Shown here: piece after piece, positions 26,101 to 41,100 of the stretch
Position numbering within the stretch: position 1 is the stretch's first letter
How the letters are laid out: each line of letters begins with the position of its first letter
Source: Antedon mediterranea
Lineage: Eukaryota > Echinodermata > Crinoidea > Comatulida > Antedonidae
Assembly (NCBI RefSeq): GCF_964355755.1
Contig: NC_092674.1
Location: 25,968,001-26,028,000 of the forward strand
Length of the DNA: 60,000 nt
Direction: 5' to 3'
Notes under the pieces: model-generated
Seen by the model: the letters and a program-made list of their open reading frames with translations, nothing else
What the model was told of the DNA's origin: nothing
Databases searched by the model: none
Translations under genes and position numbers: made by a program

Positions 26101-29100
26101 ATACAGTATTCATAGAACATGCATTATAATAACATATGAGGCAAAAAAAAAATTTGAAGAAGTAAATTAAAGCAAATATTATGGAAGAAAAACAGTTTTA
26201 AAAATACATATTTTATATCTACCTGCTCAATTTGACCCAATTTTGAAATTTAATCTTATGCCTTTTTTGGAATTTCTAAAAAGGCATATAAACTTTCTGA
26301 ACAGAACAGACAACTTACCTCGTCGAGCTTCTTGAGACAGACTGCATGCATGTTCTTTGCGATGATTGTCATCGGACTTTTTTCACCATTGTACAGGATA
26401 CTATTATCGACAATTTGCTGCGAATCGGCCACAAATTGATCCCTGCACTGGTACTTCCGTTTTCTCAAATTCTAAAGAATTGAAAACAAATGTCAAATGT
26501 AAGGAAACAATTTGAGTACGGATTTCGGTAGGTAAATTCGCCAGTAGACCCCAGACAAAATTAAGTTGTAAAAGTCTCCTTCCCAAGGGAATTGTGGGTA
26601 TTATTCAAAACAACTGATGAGTGTAAGGGTTTGGTAAAGCTGCCAGAAAATGTGGGGCACCAAAAGCTAAGTTTTCGATTTCTCCAGAGACCTGTGGTTA
26701 CAAGTTTATAACATTATTATTCGGTGTGGACAAGATCGATAAGCGAGTCTGGCCACTTGTACGATTCCTAACCTAGCATGGGAACTCGTCACATTTTACG
26801 CATTTCCTTACAACTTAATAAATAACTTAAAAAGAATGCACTGCAAATTAAATGTGATAGACGAAAACCCTAAAGAGGGTTTTGAATGTTCCACATGCAT
26901 CTAAGCTTCTTAGAATTTATTTTTTTTTTACAATAATATAATCACACATGTTTTAAACATGAATTCCCATATGTGATTTATCTTTATCATAGGATATGAG
27001 CAATTAAAGGTGTTATTCATTCATACAAGATTTTATAATAAAAACACCTTGCAATGTACCTTTAAAAATAAATAAAAGTTACATAATAAACTCTTTTTTT
27101 AAACAATAATATAATCACACATGTTTAAACAAAAAATCCCATATGTGATGTATCATTACAAACCAGAAATGAAGTCACACATCGGATATGAGCAATTAAA
27201 GGTGTTATTTATTCATACTAGATTTTATAATAAAAAATTAAAATACACTTTGCAAATGTACCTATAAAAATAAAAGTTACATAATAAACATTTGTTAATG
27301 TTGATTTCGTGTTTACTGCTGGTACACCAGGTCAAAATGGTTTAGAGTTTTGTTCTAATAACCAACAATATTGGAGTGAGTTCACTAAAAATTCAGTTCA
27401 CAAACAAAATGGCAACCTAAAACATGTTAGAGTACCTACTTTACCATTTTGTGGCAACACTATACTTCTTCTAAATTAGTAGTTTACAGTACATCTGGTG
27501 TACACAAAATATTTACAATTACAGAAAGGAGTCTCCTTAATTTAAAAAAAAAGTTGGGACAGATTGAGACGAAAGTCTGCCTCTCTCCATTTGTAGTACA
27601 TGTGTTTGATACAGTATTGTTTTTATTTTTTTATTAAAAAGAAAAAAAAAACCTTTGTTGAACCCAAGTTCACAATGGCCTTTTGACTTAATCCTATTTG
27701 ACAGTTTAACAGGTGAAGACATAAGGATTATTTTAAATGATCAATGGGAGAAAAAAACAAGAAAAAAACTAAACAATAGAATTCAGAAGAAAAAATGTTT
27801 ACAGAACATTAGAAAAAGAAATAGAAAAAAAAGACAAAGACTTTTAGATTTGGTGATTTTTTAATAGAAAGCATACAGTACATGATAAACTGATTTGAAC
27901 TTGATCTTGTTTTTTTTTCTCTTTTTTTAAACTAAACTAGAACAATAGAAAACAGCAGCCATGTAATAACTCATGAATTCATCAACTGCAAATTAAAAAA
28001 TTGTTTGAAAATGTGGAATTTGACAAGCTTTTTTTTAATGAGAAAAAATAAAACAGAATGCATTCAAAATTGGAAACTTGAAACCTGTAACAAAGGGTTT
28101 TATTTTTGTTTTGTTTTTTTTGCAGTACAAAAAATCGCAATCTTTAGCACAGTAATCAATGTCTATGGAATAGAATATGAAAAAAATACCTCTTATGGGA
28201 CACACTCCTTACTCAGAGAAAACCCCTATTGAGGAGATATTTTTCTGTAAAACAAACTACGGGGAAATATATGTTTTGACACGACAGCGTACACCTATTC
28301 AACAGACAACCCTACAGTATATAAGGGAACAAATTTTGTGGTCCCAAACAGTCCCATTTATAGAGGTTCTAGTTCTATTGTAAATAATAAACAATAAAAA
28401 GAAAAATGATTCATTGTCAAAGTTATTAATAAATTCAACTTTAAATATGAATGTAAAGCTCTGTCTACACTATCAAACTAGTTTGACAAAAAAAGGTGTG
28501 ATGTGCGCAAATAGGGTAGTGATATGACATCATCATGTCCATACATGGGCACATCACATAAAGTTTGATAGTATAGACAATGCTTAAAACTAGGTGTACA
28601 ACCATTGAGGAGGTCAAGAAATAGATTGAGATAGAATATGACAATCCACTAATAGTGAACTTCCTTAAGTGACTCCCTAGGGGAAGTGCCCCAGACTGGT
28701 CACGGAATGTACATTATTAAAAACATACATGAACATTGTCGTTAGGTAGGTACGGCTTAAACTAATATTTCAGTGGGAAAAAAAATGCAAAATTGCCAGA
28801 ATTAATTTAGTATCAAAGAAAAGTTTGATCGTTTGATCCAACAAACAGTTAACTCTGTCCTATTGTATAATTAATTTCCTGGAGAGTGAAATTGAATATA
28901 TTTTATGTCAAATTCAATCAGAAAATATTCAAAAGTATTATAATGTGTAATGTTTTATTATTGATTTGATTGTTTTTAATTTGAATGTTTATTATTCATA
29001 AAAATGACTTTGAAGTCATTATCACAGCACTTGCTGTTTCATACATTATTTATGAGAACCTAAAAAGATTTAATTTGCCACTAGCAACACTTTCATATGT

Positions 29101-32100
29101 ACAGTGTATTTTATGAATATATATGTACTATAATGTACTGTTTTTAACATTTTGTGACCAAAAGGCTTTCAATTCATGCTATGGATAAACATAGTATATC
29201 ATTTTTTCTCCCCATTCATTCTATATTCAAAATACATAAATTCCATATTATTTTGGGATATCCCTATTTAGGGGATACCTCTATTAAGGGGATACTTTCC
29301 AGTAAAACATGGTATAGATGAAAAGAGTGATAATACTTTAATATCATTTTTGTTCGTTCATACTAATATTCAAAATACATAAATTTCATTTTATTTAGTA
29401 GAACAACTTAGTAACAATAAAAACTTATTCAGGAACACTTCTATTAAAGCGGTGGAACTCCTATGAAACAAACATTGTCAATAAATGTTTAAACGCTACT
29501 TGAGTTGCAATGGTGTCCCCTTAATAGGGGTTACAGTAAATTGTTATTATTTTAAATAATATAGTAAAATAAATTTATATACAATTGCAATGCTAGTGCT
29601 TCTTTTTTTAAAGTTTCAGATCATATAAGTTTCAACAGTTGAAATAAATTATAAATAAAATATGACATATGACACTACTGCTGCATCGTTAAACATAACA
29701 CCTAACATAAGATGTGAGTTTACAGGTAATCGGAAATCAGCAATGAATAATGCTGTCTGTCACCTGCATGACAGTTCAAACATAGCTAATCATCCTAATG
29801 ACAGTTAAGCCTACCATCGCTAATCCATTTATAATTTCCATCGCAAATTCTTGAATTGCTTATAGCTAATAATTTGTTGAAGCAACGACGAAAGAAATCA
29901 ATAAATATGGAATGGAATAAAATGTCATTCAAATGCAAATTCCTTCTGGGAATTAATGATTTATAATATATGTGATTTATATTGCTTGTAAAAATTCCTT
30001 TGACTAATTCTATTAGTTTTTCACATTCATTTTTTGGTTAGAGATAGGATGACTAATTAAACAATCGATAAATATTGCCTCGTGATTTGATTTCAGTACT
30101 TACAGTACTTAAACTAACTGACATTACAGAGAAATACATTCATAGAGGATTTTAAGAAGAGAAGGGCATAAAAAGGTGAAACTTATAATCATAAAACAGA
30201 TTGTCTCTGGTTGTAATATTCAGAGTGTGTGTAGTATTTTCTTTTGAAGTGAGGGGGAGGGAAGGAGTGGGAAAATAAAGGAGGGAAAGGAATGATTGAG
30301 AGAAGGCATGAATGGTAAAATAAATGAGGGGGGAAGGAATGAGAAATGAATGAGGGGAAAGGAAGGAGTTGGAAAATGAAGGAGAAGAAACGATGGAAGG
30401 AAAGAGAGGGAAAATGAATCAGGGGAAGGAGTGGGAAAATGAAGGAGGAGGAAGATAGGGGTTGGAAAGAGTGGGAAAATGAAGAAGAAAAGAAAAGATG
30501 GAGGGAAGGGATGAATGGGCAAAAGAATGAGGGCAAAGGAGTGGAAAATTAATGAGAGATAGGCGGAAGGAAGTAGTGGGAAAATGATGGAGAAAAGATG
30601 GAGAAAAGGAATGAATTAGGGAAAAGGAGTGGAAAATGAAGGGGATAAGAAAAGGAAAGAGTGGGAGAATAGAGGGAAGAAGAAAGAAGAAAGAATGAGT
30701 AGGCAAAGAGGTCTCAACTTGCCCACACATGAAAGGACAAAATACTGAATATGTTTAAAACTGCAAACTTACGTCTCTCATTGACTGTAAATCCATCGGT
30801 TTTGCCACAATGTTGTAGTAGTCTGGGATTTTTTTGGCATTCACAGGGTGATGAAATGGTTCACTCTGTAAAAGATAAACAAGCACATTGTAGAACAATA
30901 AACAAGGCTAAGGGTGAACAATGTCTGAGTTACTATAAGAAGACAAATATCAATGTTTATGAATTGCAGCAAAATTAAAAGATTTATTTAGTCTTGGAAT
31001 AGGTAAAATACCTCAGGTCTGGCATGGCAAATACACACTAGTTATATGTTTGTCATACACCATGCGTTTCTAAAAGTATGGTTGGGAATGTCTCTACAAT
31101 TTGGTTGTTATGCTATTTTAAGAATAAATCTCCTATGTCGGATACACAACATCAAATCTTATCAGCTCTGCTACAGTGATTTAGTTACACTAAAGGCCAA
31201 CTCAGACAGCGTACGTAGGCCTGACGATGAGGCCTGACGAGTCACCTTGACTTGCCGGTGCTGTCAGAGATACAACGTCTTGAGATAGATTTGGCCGTAG
31301 TTGATCCTGGTCTCATCAAATTTCATTTTTTTTGTTATGTAAATATTGAAAAGGACCAAATAAATAATGAAATGCAATTCCCTATAATACAATGACCCAT
31401 CCCCTATATTATGTCTAATGGTGTGGTCAGTGGGAAGAGTACACTTACATAATTGACCTCTCGCATGCTGTTAAGTATTTCTTCAAGCATTGATGACAGA
31501 GCTACCACAGGATCAATTCTACGTCTCACCATATTCTGCCTCGGTTTCTGAAAATGAAATTGAATAAGAATGTTAATCAAATGTAGGGAGACTGTAATAA
31601 TATAAGTATTAGAATAGAGTACAACCCCTATTAAGGAGACACCCTCAGGACCAAAAGTGATCCCTTAATAGAGGGGTGTTTCTACTCCATATGTATGATA
31701 TGTATTTTTATTTTAATATGAGCGAGTGAATGGCTGAGCGGTTAAGACAGTGGAATCGTAATTGAGACATACCTTAAGATAATCAAAGTCTGTGCCACCA
31801 TCATAGTTCCTCTTCTTTTTCTTGGGCAAACTTTCTTTAGGAAATCGGAGCACTAAAGATTTTCGACGCACTTTGTTGTGACTGAAAAAAAAACATTTCA
31901 ACACATGGTTCAGTGGACAATTAATAATAATTAATAATGATAGAACATAACTTTTACATTGTGACGTACAAATAATACAATACAAATTAACGGGTAGCTT
32001 TGGATTTTTAAAATAAGTTTTATTAAACAATAGAAACTTTATACATGCCAGGTACGGGCAAAACATTTCTATTGATCATACATTCCAATAATTATCGATC

Positions 32101-35100
32101 TATAGTTTCCCCTATGTTTCATCATTTTTAGGATTTTATTTGTGTTACACAAGCTTGTTGAAAATAAGCACTTTCTTATCAGTGGGAGGGGAGGGGGTAG
32201 TTCAAATTACATAGTAAAATCTCTATTCTTTTGTACACAAATTTTGTAAATAGAGGCATTTTTAAAAGCTATGAAAAATAAACGGTGTGGTAAAAAATGT
32301 TATCAGATGACTAAATATAGGTAATATAACTTGAATATTACATCTCTGGTATTTTTATTCAACTTCAGATTTTCATTTTCATGCTATAGCAAAAATTATC
32401 CACCGTATATCCACCACCTTTTTTCACTTTCTAGGGAGTCACCAGACATGTTATTACATTGATTAACTACCTAACTACTGAAAAAAGGTCTTCCTGGTTT
32501 TTATGGAAGAATTTTGCCAAATTTTGTATTTGACCTTATTAAGGGAAATTCATGTTTTTTCGTCTCGATTTCTGTTACAAATATTTGATTTATGTACAAT
32601 TAACCAAATATTATATTTAAAATTCATGCCTGTACCTGAGCTTTAAAATTAAAATCTCAGATATTACTATTATCATTATTATTATACTAAGTCATTCTTA
32701 TACAGCGCTATATGCACAAAGCATTGAAGCGCTTTACGTTGTTACCCTAGTCAGTTTTGGATCAAACATGAATGGAAACATACTCCCAGCAGCCTCAGCA
32801 CAGTTGTGTTTGACCTTACCAGGTACTTAATTGTACACCTGGGTGGAAGGAGGCAAACGTAAGTAAAGTGTCTTGCCTTAGTGTATAATTAATGCGACGA
32901 GCGTTGGGCTTGAACTCACGATCAGTAAAAATTAAAATATAGATTATTATATTTACTTACTGTTCGACAACAGACTTTAGAAGTGTTATCTTGGTTCCCT
33001 CTGTTTTTACTAACTCATCTTCATCAATTCGTTTCTCTTCAATCTCCTCCTGTTCCTCCGTCATGGCAACCACAACCGGGAACACATCTTTCTGAGCTTT
33101 GTTGTAAAGAGGGCAGTCTTTATTGGTTCTCATGTGACCAATCTGGCCACAGGCACCGCATTTCAACTGCAAAAACACACAATATAAATCACTTTATAAA
33201 TATCTGACCACAACTAATACTTCACTAGAGTTTAAAACTATAAAAGCAACCAAGCGTGACAAACCTCTGCACATGCTCACACACAATGCGGTAGCTCCCC
33301 ATGTCTATGCACATGGAATTTTGAGTAGTTAGTACCTCAACACTATAAACTAGTAAACAAATACAGCACATATAACTTTTGACCTTTGATTATGAAGTTA
33401 GTTAACCTTTGACCCTAAAACTTGCCTTAACCTTTGACTCTGGGCGTTCTTTCTTTTTCTTAGGTTTCTTCGGTGGCGGCGGATTAATTTTCTCTTTTGC
33501 AGCTTTCTCTTGATTTCGTTTAATTCTCCGCAACTGTTCTTGTATTCTCCTTCGTTCCTTCTTCATTTCTTCTCTATGTTGTTCATCATGTAATGCAAAC
33601 TGTTTGCTGTTTGAAAAAAAAACAAAATTATTAGAGATATAGTAAAACCTCTATTAAGGGGACACTTTTAGGACCTAACAAAGTGTCTCCTTAATATGGA
33701 TATCCCTTGAATAGTGTTGGCTGTGATGTTAAAACATATAATTTCCTTTAATAGGGATGTTCCCTGAATAGAGGTTCTACTGTCTTCTTGCCAATTATAC
33801 ACAATTCAGCCTTGTGCTGCCACATACGCCGTTATATAATTATAATTCCTGTTGTTTGATTGGATGATTGTGGGTCACATGGTGTGCAATAGTACTAAAA
33901 AGTAACTTACATGTAAGCCTCGTCCTTGGTCTGCCTGATTCTTACATATGTATCTATAACTTCAGGTTTTGTTACCATTTCTGTCCTTACAAACTCAACC
34001 CCATGCTCATCTCGAAACGTACGGTATATTTTTAGTGGTCTACCAGTCTAGAATAAAAATAAGATTAAACACTTTTCCAATTTGATTCTATTTAACTGTG
34101 TATGTCATGTTGATGACTAAGGCTGGGACACCTGTCACAATATATCTACTAAAATGATAACGATCCGGACGCACCAATGATAAATTATGAAAATGTATTT
34201 TAAGAATTACATATAATTTACATTTACGGTTGAACTTTAAAGGGACAGTAGTGTTTTTTTAAGGTTAAAGTGTTCCGTTAGTAGAGCTATTTATATATAG
34301 TTGGCACAGCCGATAGCTACAGTGTGCACCGGGCTTTAGTAATTAATGTAAATTAGTAATGGATATTTTAACCAGTCCAAGACAAGACCTAAGTGTCTTT
34401 ACCTTGTACAGTTTATATTTTTCACTTATACTTATATTAATTAGATAACTTCTTCATTTTGGCTGTGCATATTACAAGGGTGGGTGGGTTATATCTTTAT
34501 TAATGTAAATTGTGAATTTTTGTATTGTGAATATTTATTGTGAATATATTTTTATTCATTTATGTTCTTTCAATATTATTATGTGTATGTTATTGTGTTT
34601 TTATTGTAAAGGTAGTACACGTTTTTTTCAGGCTCTGCCTTTAGTTGTACGTCCTCCATCTTAATTTGTATTTTATGTTCGTTATGATGGAAAATAAAAA
34701 TGGATTGATTTTATTTACCAGTGATGAGCTAAAACTGTGAACAGAGCCACCATCATCATCTTTAAAGTCACCAGAAGGTCCACCAGCAGATGTGCCATCG
34801 TTTGACCTCTTCATCTTTGAATCCTGAGATTCTGCCATTATCATACGTTTCAATTCTTTTCTTTCCTCTTCCTCTTTCTCATGCGAGATCTGTGAACTGG
34901 TTTTCTTGTTGGTCAACATACTGTCAATATTCTTTCCCATCATCTCGATGTCGCTGTCATCACCAGAGCTGCTGTCCTCATCTGTTGACAGAACCTCGTT
35001 GGATGCCAATACTCTAACAAAAAGAAAATTATACTTTTTCTTTCAAATGGGTCATCCTGTTGACAACCAAGTCATAATGTTGATTTTTATTAGTAAGAAT

Positions 35101-38100
35101 AAATCCTGGCATCTCAGAATTTGAACCAAGGATCCTAAAGCTCTGTCTACACTATCAAATTATATGTGACAAAAAAATGTCTGTCTACACTACCATATTT
35201 TGGCACAAACTAGTTTGATAGTGTAGACAGAGCTTTAGATAGCCTATCATAACCATCAATCTACACTTCACTAAAACAAACCACTCATATAGAATCTCAA
35301 CATCACTCACCTATTTTGAAGTTCAAAAATTCTTTGGCAATCATCTTTGTACCGTTCCTGGTGTTCTGCGATACTAAAGCGGTTTCCCCTCGCAAATTTA
35401 CTCATTCCTCCTTCACCAGCTTTCGCCTTTTGTGTTGATAATGTACGCACTACATCGATTACCTCCCAACGAGATAACTTTTTAATCTACAAAACAATTA
35501 AAAATAATCAAATTGTTATCTAAAATAAAATGGTCTATTTGATAATTGAATAAAAAAAAATCAGTTAATTTCAAATTAAATTTTTATTGGGCTGGCTGCT
35601 GGAAAAAATCTAAGTTTGTTAGATTGGAGAGTTTTAGGCTGTATGGAAGAGCTTCAGTCTAAGGTTTAAAGCTCTGTCTACACTACCGTACCAAACTAGA
35701 CAAAAAAAGTGTGATATGACCAAATAGGGTAGTGATATGACCAAAGATGGTAGTGATATGACATCTACATGTTCATATATGGGCACATCACATGTTTTTG
35801 TCACATAAAGTTTGATAGTGTAAACGGAGCTTAAGGGCTGGCTAGGTGGAAAAGTTTTAGGCTGCATGGATGAGCTTTAGTCTAAGGTTTAATGGTTTGC
35901 TAGGTGGGAAGTTTAATGCTGCATGGCGAGGGTTGGCTAGGTGCTGTAGAAGAGTCAGGGAGGATTTAAATACTTTACCTCTTCCTCTGCAACACCAAAT
36001 TTTCTTAGTAGTTGTTTAGCACTTTTTAAATTCAGTCTTCTTAAATCAGCATCTGTACCAGTAACAAGTTTCTTCTCTGGTTGAGGCGACTGCTGATTGT
36101 CCTGTAAATACAAAGATTTTTCATAAACAAAACAGAAATTCAATTTAAAACAACAAGTTATTATTTATTTATACTGAACCTCTTCATTCAAAGACTGGTC
36201 TCCCAGAGGGCCCAGTTATTATCAGTGGCTGTGGCAGTATACCGGGGTAACCCCACCCTACTGTAAAAGGTTCTTGCATATGAGCTAGATGTGTATTACG
36301 CAGGACCTACGGTTTATAGTCCTTATCCGAGAAGTTTTTTGGTGGTTTCTAGGTCCAGACAACGCATTAATTGACCTGACCTTGTTCCTGGTTGTTTTAA
36401 ATCGAAAGCTCACTACTGATGAAGACATAGCATGAACTAACCTTTTGTTGCGTTGGTTTGTTAGGGACCTTCACGTATGAGAATCCTTCTCCACAGCCTG
36501 TAGGATCAGCTGTACCTGTCACCTGCAGCAGACATTTGCCCTTCATGGCTGAGATGAATGCTCGCGTTGTATTCCATGGTGCTGTTTTTACCTGTCAATG
36601 TAAAACAAGTTTAAATTTTAGGCTTCACTTTAGAAATAGATACCAGCAGTAAAAATACAAAAATATCAAGAAATATAAAGCTCGACCTGTCAGGAGGAAA
36701 CATAGCATCCAAGACCATAATCAGCTTAAGCTCTGTCTACACTATCAAACTTTATCACTATCATATTTGGGAACATCACACTTTTTTTGTCAAACTACAT
36801 TTAGTTTAGCATTACATTAGCTATTACAAGCATACAGAAACAAGTCTTTTCAATTTGGGAGAACGCAACACTCCAAGTTTAATACATTTCAACTTCTCCA
36901 AGATAACACAAACACATTGTTTACCTCATCATCTATCTTAGCACTGTCATCTTCATTATCATCTTCTGGAGCGAAGAATGACTTCTCACCATAACCCGCA
37001 TCCTAAAATAAGAAAATGCAAAAAAACTAAGAATAAATGACATCTTTACTACATTTTGGAAAAATTGGTTCAATCCACATAATCCTGTACCATAAAATGT
37101 TCTTGCATGATACTAACTTTAAGCCTTTGTTCTGCAGCCAACATTGAGTAGTAAGCGCAGCATTGCTCAGGAGTCACCAGAGCCCGCATCTCCTCTTCTG
37201 TGGGCAGCCGGAAATCTGGCTTCAACACCCACCAGTTGGAGTCCATTCCTAATAAGGTGACAAAACAACTCCAGATAAAAACACAATATTATACTATCAA
37301 AAGTTCACAGTTCAGTTAAGAGAACCCTTTCTTGGATTTCAAAGGTGTCCTCTTAATACAGGTTCTACTGTGGTATGTTAGTAAATTTAGGGAGATATGT
37401 AAATCCTAACCTGTTCTTTTGAAATCTGCACACAGCTTCAACCTTTTCCTGATGCTGCTCTCAGAATGTGTAGGAAACGCCTTCTTAATGTCTTCCATCT
37501 TAATTCGCTTGATCTTATCTTTACTCTTGTAAAACAATCGATATATAAAAACCTGAAAAATGAATCAATAGCTGCTTCACTAAACTAAAATTAAATTTTG
37601 CAAACAAAGTATTTTACTGCCTTTAATTTTATTATGCAAATCAATTAAAGCGCATGTACAGTATTTAATTCTTTATACACACTTCTTCCTAGAAAAATTT
37701 CTAGGAAAATATATCTAATTTCCTTAGTGGTGTTGATTTAGTAGTATCTTTATTTAGATCATTTAAAAATTAACAGAAATTTGAAAACCAGATAAGCGAT
37801 ACAACATGCAGAAAACAACAAAACCTTTCTGATAAAAAGTGACTAAAAGACAAATAACAGCAAAAAATGTTATTTTACTGTAATCCTTAATATGAACATT
37901 CTAGAATAAGATGTTTTTATTTAAAGGCCAGGTGCGGGCAAAAAATTTCTATTGATCATTCCAATAATTATCGATCTATAGTTTCCCCTATGTTTCATAA
38001 TTTTTGCGATTTTATTTGTGTTACACGAGCTTGTTGAAAATAAGCACTTTCTTATCAGTGGGGGGATAGTTCAAATTACAAAGTAAAATCTCTATTCTTT

Positions 38101-41100
38101 TGTACACAAATTTTGTAAATAGAGAGGCATTTTAAAAAGCTATGAAAAATAAATGGTGTGGTAAAAAATGTTATCAGATGACTAAATATAGGAAATATAA
38201 CTTGAATTTTACATTTCTGGTATTTATATTCCACTTAAGATTTTTATTTTCATGCTATAGCAAAAATTATCCACCGTATATCCACCATCTTTTTTCACCT
38301 TCTAGGGAGTCACCAGACATGTTATTAGATTAGGTTAAACTACCTAACTACTGAAAAAAAGTCTTCCTGGTTTTTATGGCAGAATTTTGCAAAATTTTGT
38401 ATTTGACAATATTAAAGGAAATTCATGTTTTTTTCGTCTTGATTTCTGTTACAAATATTTGATTTATGTACAATTAACCAGATATTATATTTAAAATTCA
38501 TGCCTGTACCTGAGCTTTAAGAAACCATGTGTTATCGGGCGTTCCGCAGGGCTCGATCCTGGGCCCGCTTTTGTTTAATTTATTTATCAACGATCTTCCT
38601 TTAAAATTTAATCATTCCGAGTCTCTTTTATTTGCTGACGATCTGAAATTGTTTAAAGTGATTACCACTCCACAGGATGCTTTTTCACTTCAGGAGGATC
38701 TGGATGGTCTCGTGGAATGGACGGAGAAGTGGGGGATAAAACTTAATGCTAATAAATGCAAATATTTATCTATAACACTTAAAAAAAGGCCTGTGCTCTT
38801 CAATTATAATCTGAGTGGACATGATCTTGAGATGGTTTATGTATGGAAAGATTTAGGTATTTTTATTGATAGTAAATTAAATTTTTGTTCACATATTAAT
38901 CATGTGTTGTCAAAAGCTAATAGAATGATGGGCTTAATATGGAGAAATTGTAGGTTTATGAACGACGGCAGGGCACTTTTATCTTTATACAAATCTATTA
39001 TACGTCCTCACCTTGAATATTGTTCCGCAATTTTCAATTCAATTTCTCCATGTCAGGCCCGTCGAATCGACACTGTTCAACGGAAGTTTGTTCGATTCCT
39101 GTCTTATAACTGTGTTAATTTTGCCTTTTCCATTGATTCTGTCAGCAATCGTCGAACGATATCTGATATGGTTTTTTTATATAATATTTTAAATTCTAAA
39201 TATGACTGTTCATTAATTTCACTATTTAGTTTAAATGTTCCTGGTCGTACACGAAATAGACATTTATTGCATATTCCTTTTAGCCGTGTCGACTGTACTA
39301 AGAGGGGACTTTTTCATAGACTATACCTTGTACATTTAATAATCTAAATAGCAATCATATCGATATTTTTAATGATAGACTTGGTTATTTTAAGAGGACG
39401 ATGATGTGTTCACTTCTTGAACAGTCTGCATAACCTGTTTTAATTGAAATTTTTTATGGCATGCCAATCTATGTTTTATATATATATTTATATATTTTAT
39501 CTGTATTTTATTGTTAACCGTTTTTGATGTTGTATTGTTTTATGTTTCAAACCTGTTAGTGGCGGTATTTATCGCTGTTGGTTTTAATTGAATAAAATAA
39601 AATAAAAATAAAATAATTAATAAGAACAATCAGGTACATTCCAGAAGTGCTTTTAATAGAAACTGTAATCCAATAGAATAAGAAGTATAAAGAACGATCT
39701 AGAAGGATAGGAACATCTTGTATATAAGGGATGTAAAACTATTGTAATATTCGATTGTAAAAGTTATTGTGAAGCTGTTGTTTAAAGTGCTTACTGGATT
39801 GTTGAAAGTTGAAGTTGATTGAAATTAAAGCTTTGTTTTGAGTTATTTTACAACTTTGTGGATTTTTTGTGTATACTTTTATGTCACAAGGGAGTTCCTA
39901 AAGTATTTTCAACCGCTCGGAAACATACGTAAGAGGAGTTCGTGACATTTACCTATAGTTTTAAAAGGTGTTATGGTTTCCAGCTCGTTATTTGTGCCAA
40001 AATGGATTAAAAATGGCACCTAACTTTTTTTAATTCAGCAACTCAAGAATAACAAAGTAAGACAATAAAATCAATTTTGGCTCCAATATCGAGCTGGTGC
40101 TAGTTACCCTATATATTCAACTGTGCTAATACATAGATAGAGTAATAAGTATAAAGAAATACACTACCTGAAGAAAATCTCTTATATGGTTGTTTGCCTT
40201 CTTTGAGTTTGGTCCCGGCACTTCCATCAGCGGGCATTGTTGTCCAATTGTAAATATTGTTGTCAGATTACGAATGAAATATTTCTGCCGCGTTCTTATC
40301 ACAAGAAAGTCGTTAGTAGGCATCTTGTGCTTGTAGACAGGGGCACGAAACAGGTTGTTCTCCAATGCTGGAAGGGTAGTGCCAAGAGGGATGTTACCTA
40401 AGAATGGCGATGTGTGTACAAAGGTCGTTTCTCCATATTCAAAAGATGGGGGTTTGGCATCAGTTCCAGGTTTCTGAAAGGTAATAAAATAAAGTAAATT
40501 AAAAACTGCTTTGTATAAATATTTATAAAAGTTTGATTAAAGATGTATTGTCCCCTGAAAAAATAATTCTTAAGCATTTTTTTTGACTAAAAATGCCATT
40601 TTAATGCCACAAAATAGTTGTTCACTTTGACCAAAAATTTGATTGAAAAAAATATAATTTACCTAAAAAACTGTAATTTAAAGCAAGAAATAGGAAAATT
40701 GGCTACCAGCCAATAGGGTTTTGGTTAAATTTAAACAGTTATTTTGTCATTTTAGAAGTGAAAAAAAATTTGTTTTTCTATGGAAGTGATTAACTTTATT
40801 AAAACTACAAACATTTTATTTATACATACCCTTTTATAATAATTAAGAAGTCGAGTTGCCATTCCGACCTGTAATATCTGAGGTGGGTATTCTTCGCAAA
40901 ACTCAGTGATAACTACGTCACCATCCATACCAGATAAATCTTCAGGTTTACGCATGAAAAACATACCTCCCCCTCCTGACGCAACCCGCTCCTGTTCTCT
41001 TTGCTGAAATTTTATATGAGTAAAAAGGAATTAATAAATAATAACTTTAATCAAGGGGACACACCTATTAAGGGGACCAACTCTATTCAGGGGACACACC

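Larger units (their letters stand above)
26472..30772 (-). other. TAF1 intron 27 (4301 bp), largest intron
   Basis: Splits bromodomain 1 between its ZA loop and helix B. It holds a tandem duplication, MITE copy 5, several CTCTATTAAGGGGACAC pieces and the purine tract, but no coding sequence. Confidence 0.85.

Noticed and set aside
30189-30730. Three overlapping Ser/Pro/Phe-rich minus-strand ORFs of 100-115 aa
   Set aside because: They are products of the purine-rich tract composition in a TAF1 intron, with no domain and mutually overlapping frames.
33426-33432. Second GC donor at the end of TAF1 exon 23 (AAG followed by GCAAGT)
   Set aside because: It is in frame, but the GTTAAG donor six bases earlier gives the same length to the zinc knuckle as in human TAF1. 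GT was preferred; the GC variant would only add two residues.
39640-39920. Possible solo LTR in TAF1 intron 14 (TATATAAG and ATTAAAGC words)
   Set aside because: TATA-like and poly(A)-like words are present, but no convincing TG...CA borders, direct-repeat partner, primer-binding site or target duplication could be seen.
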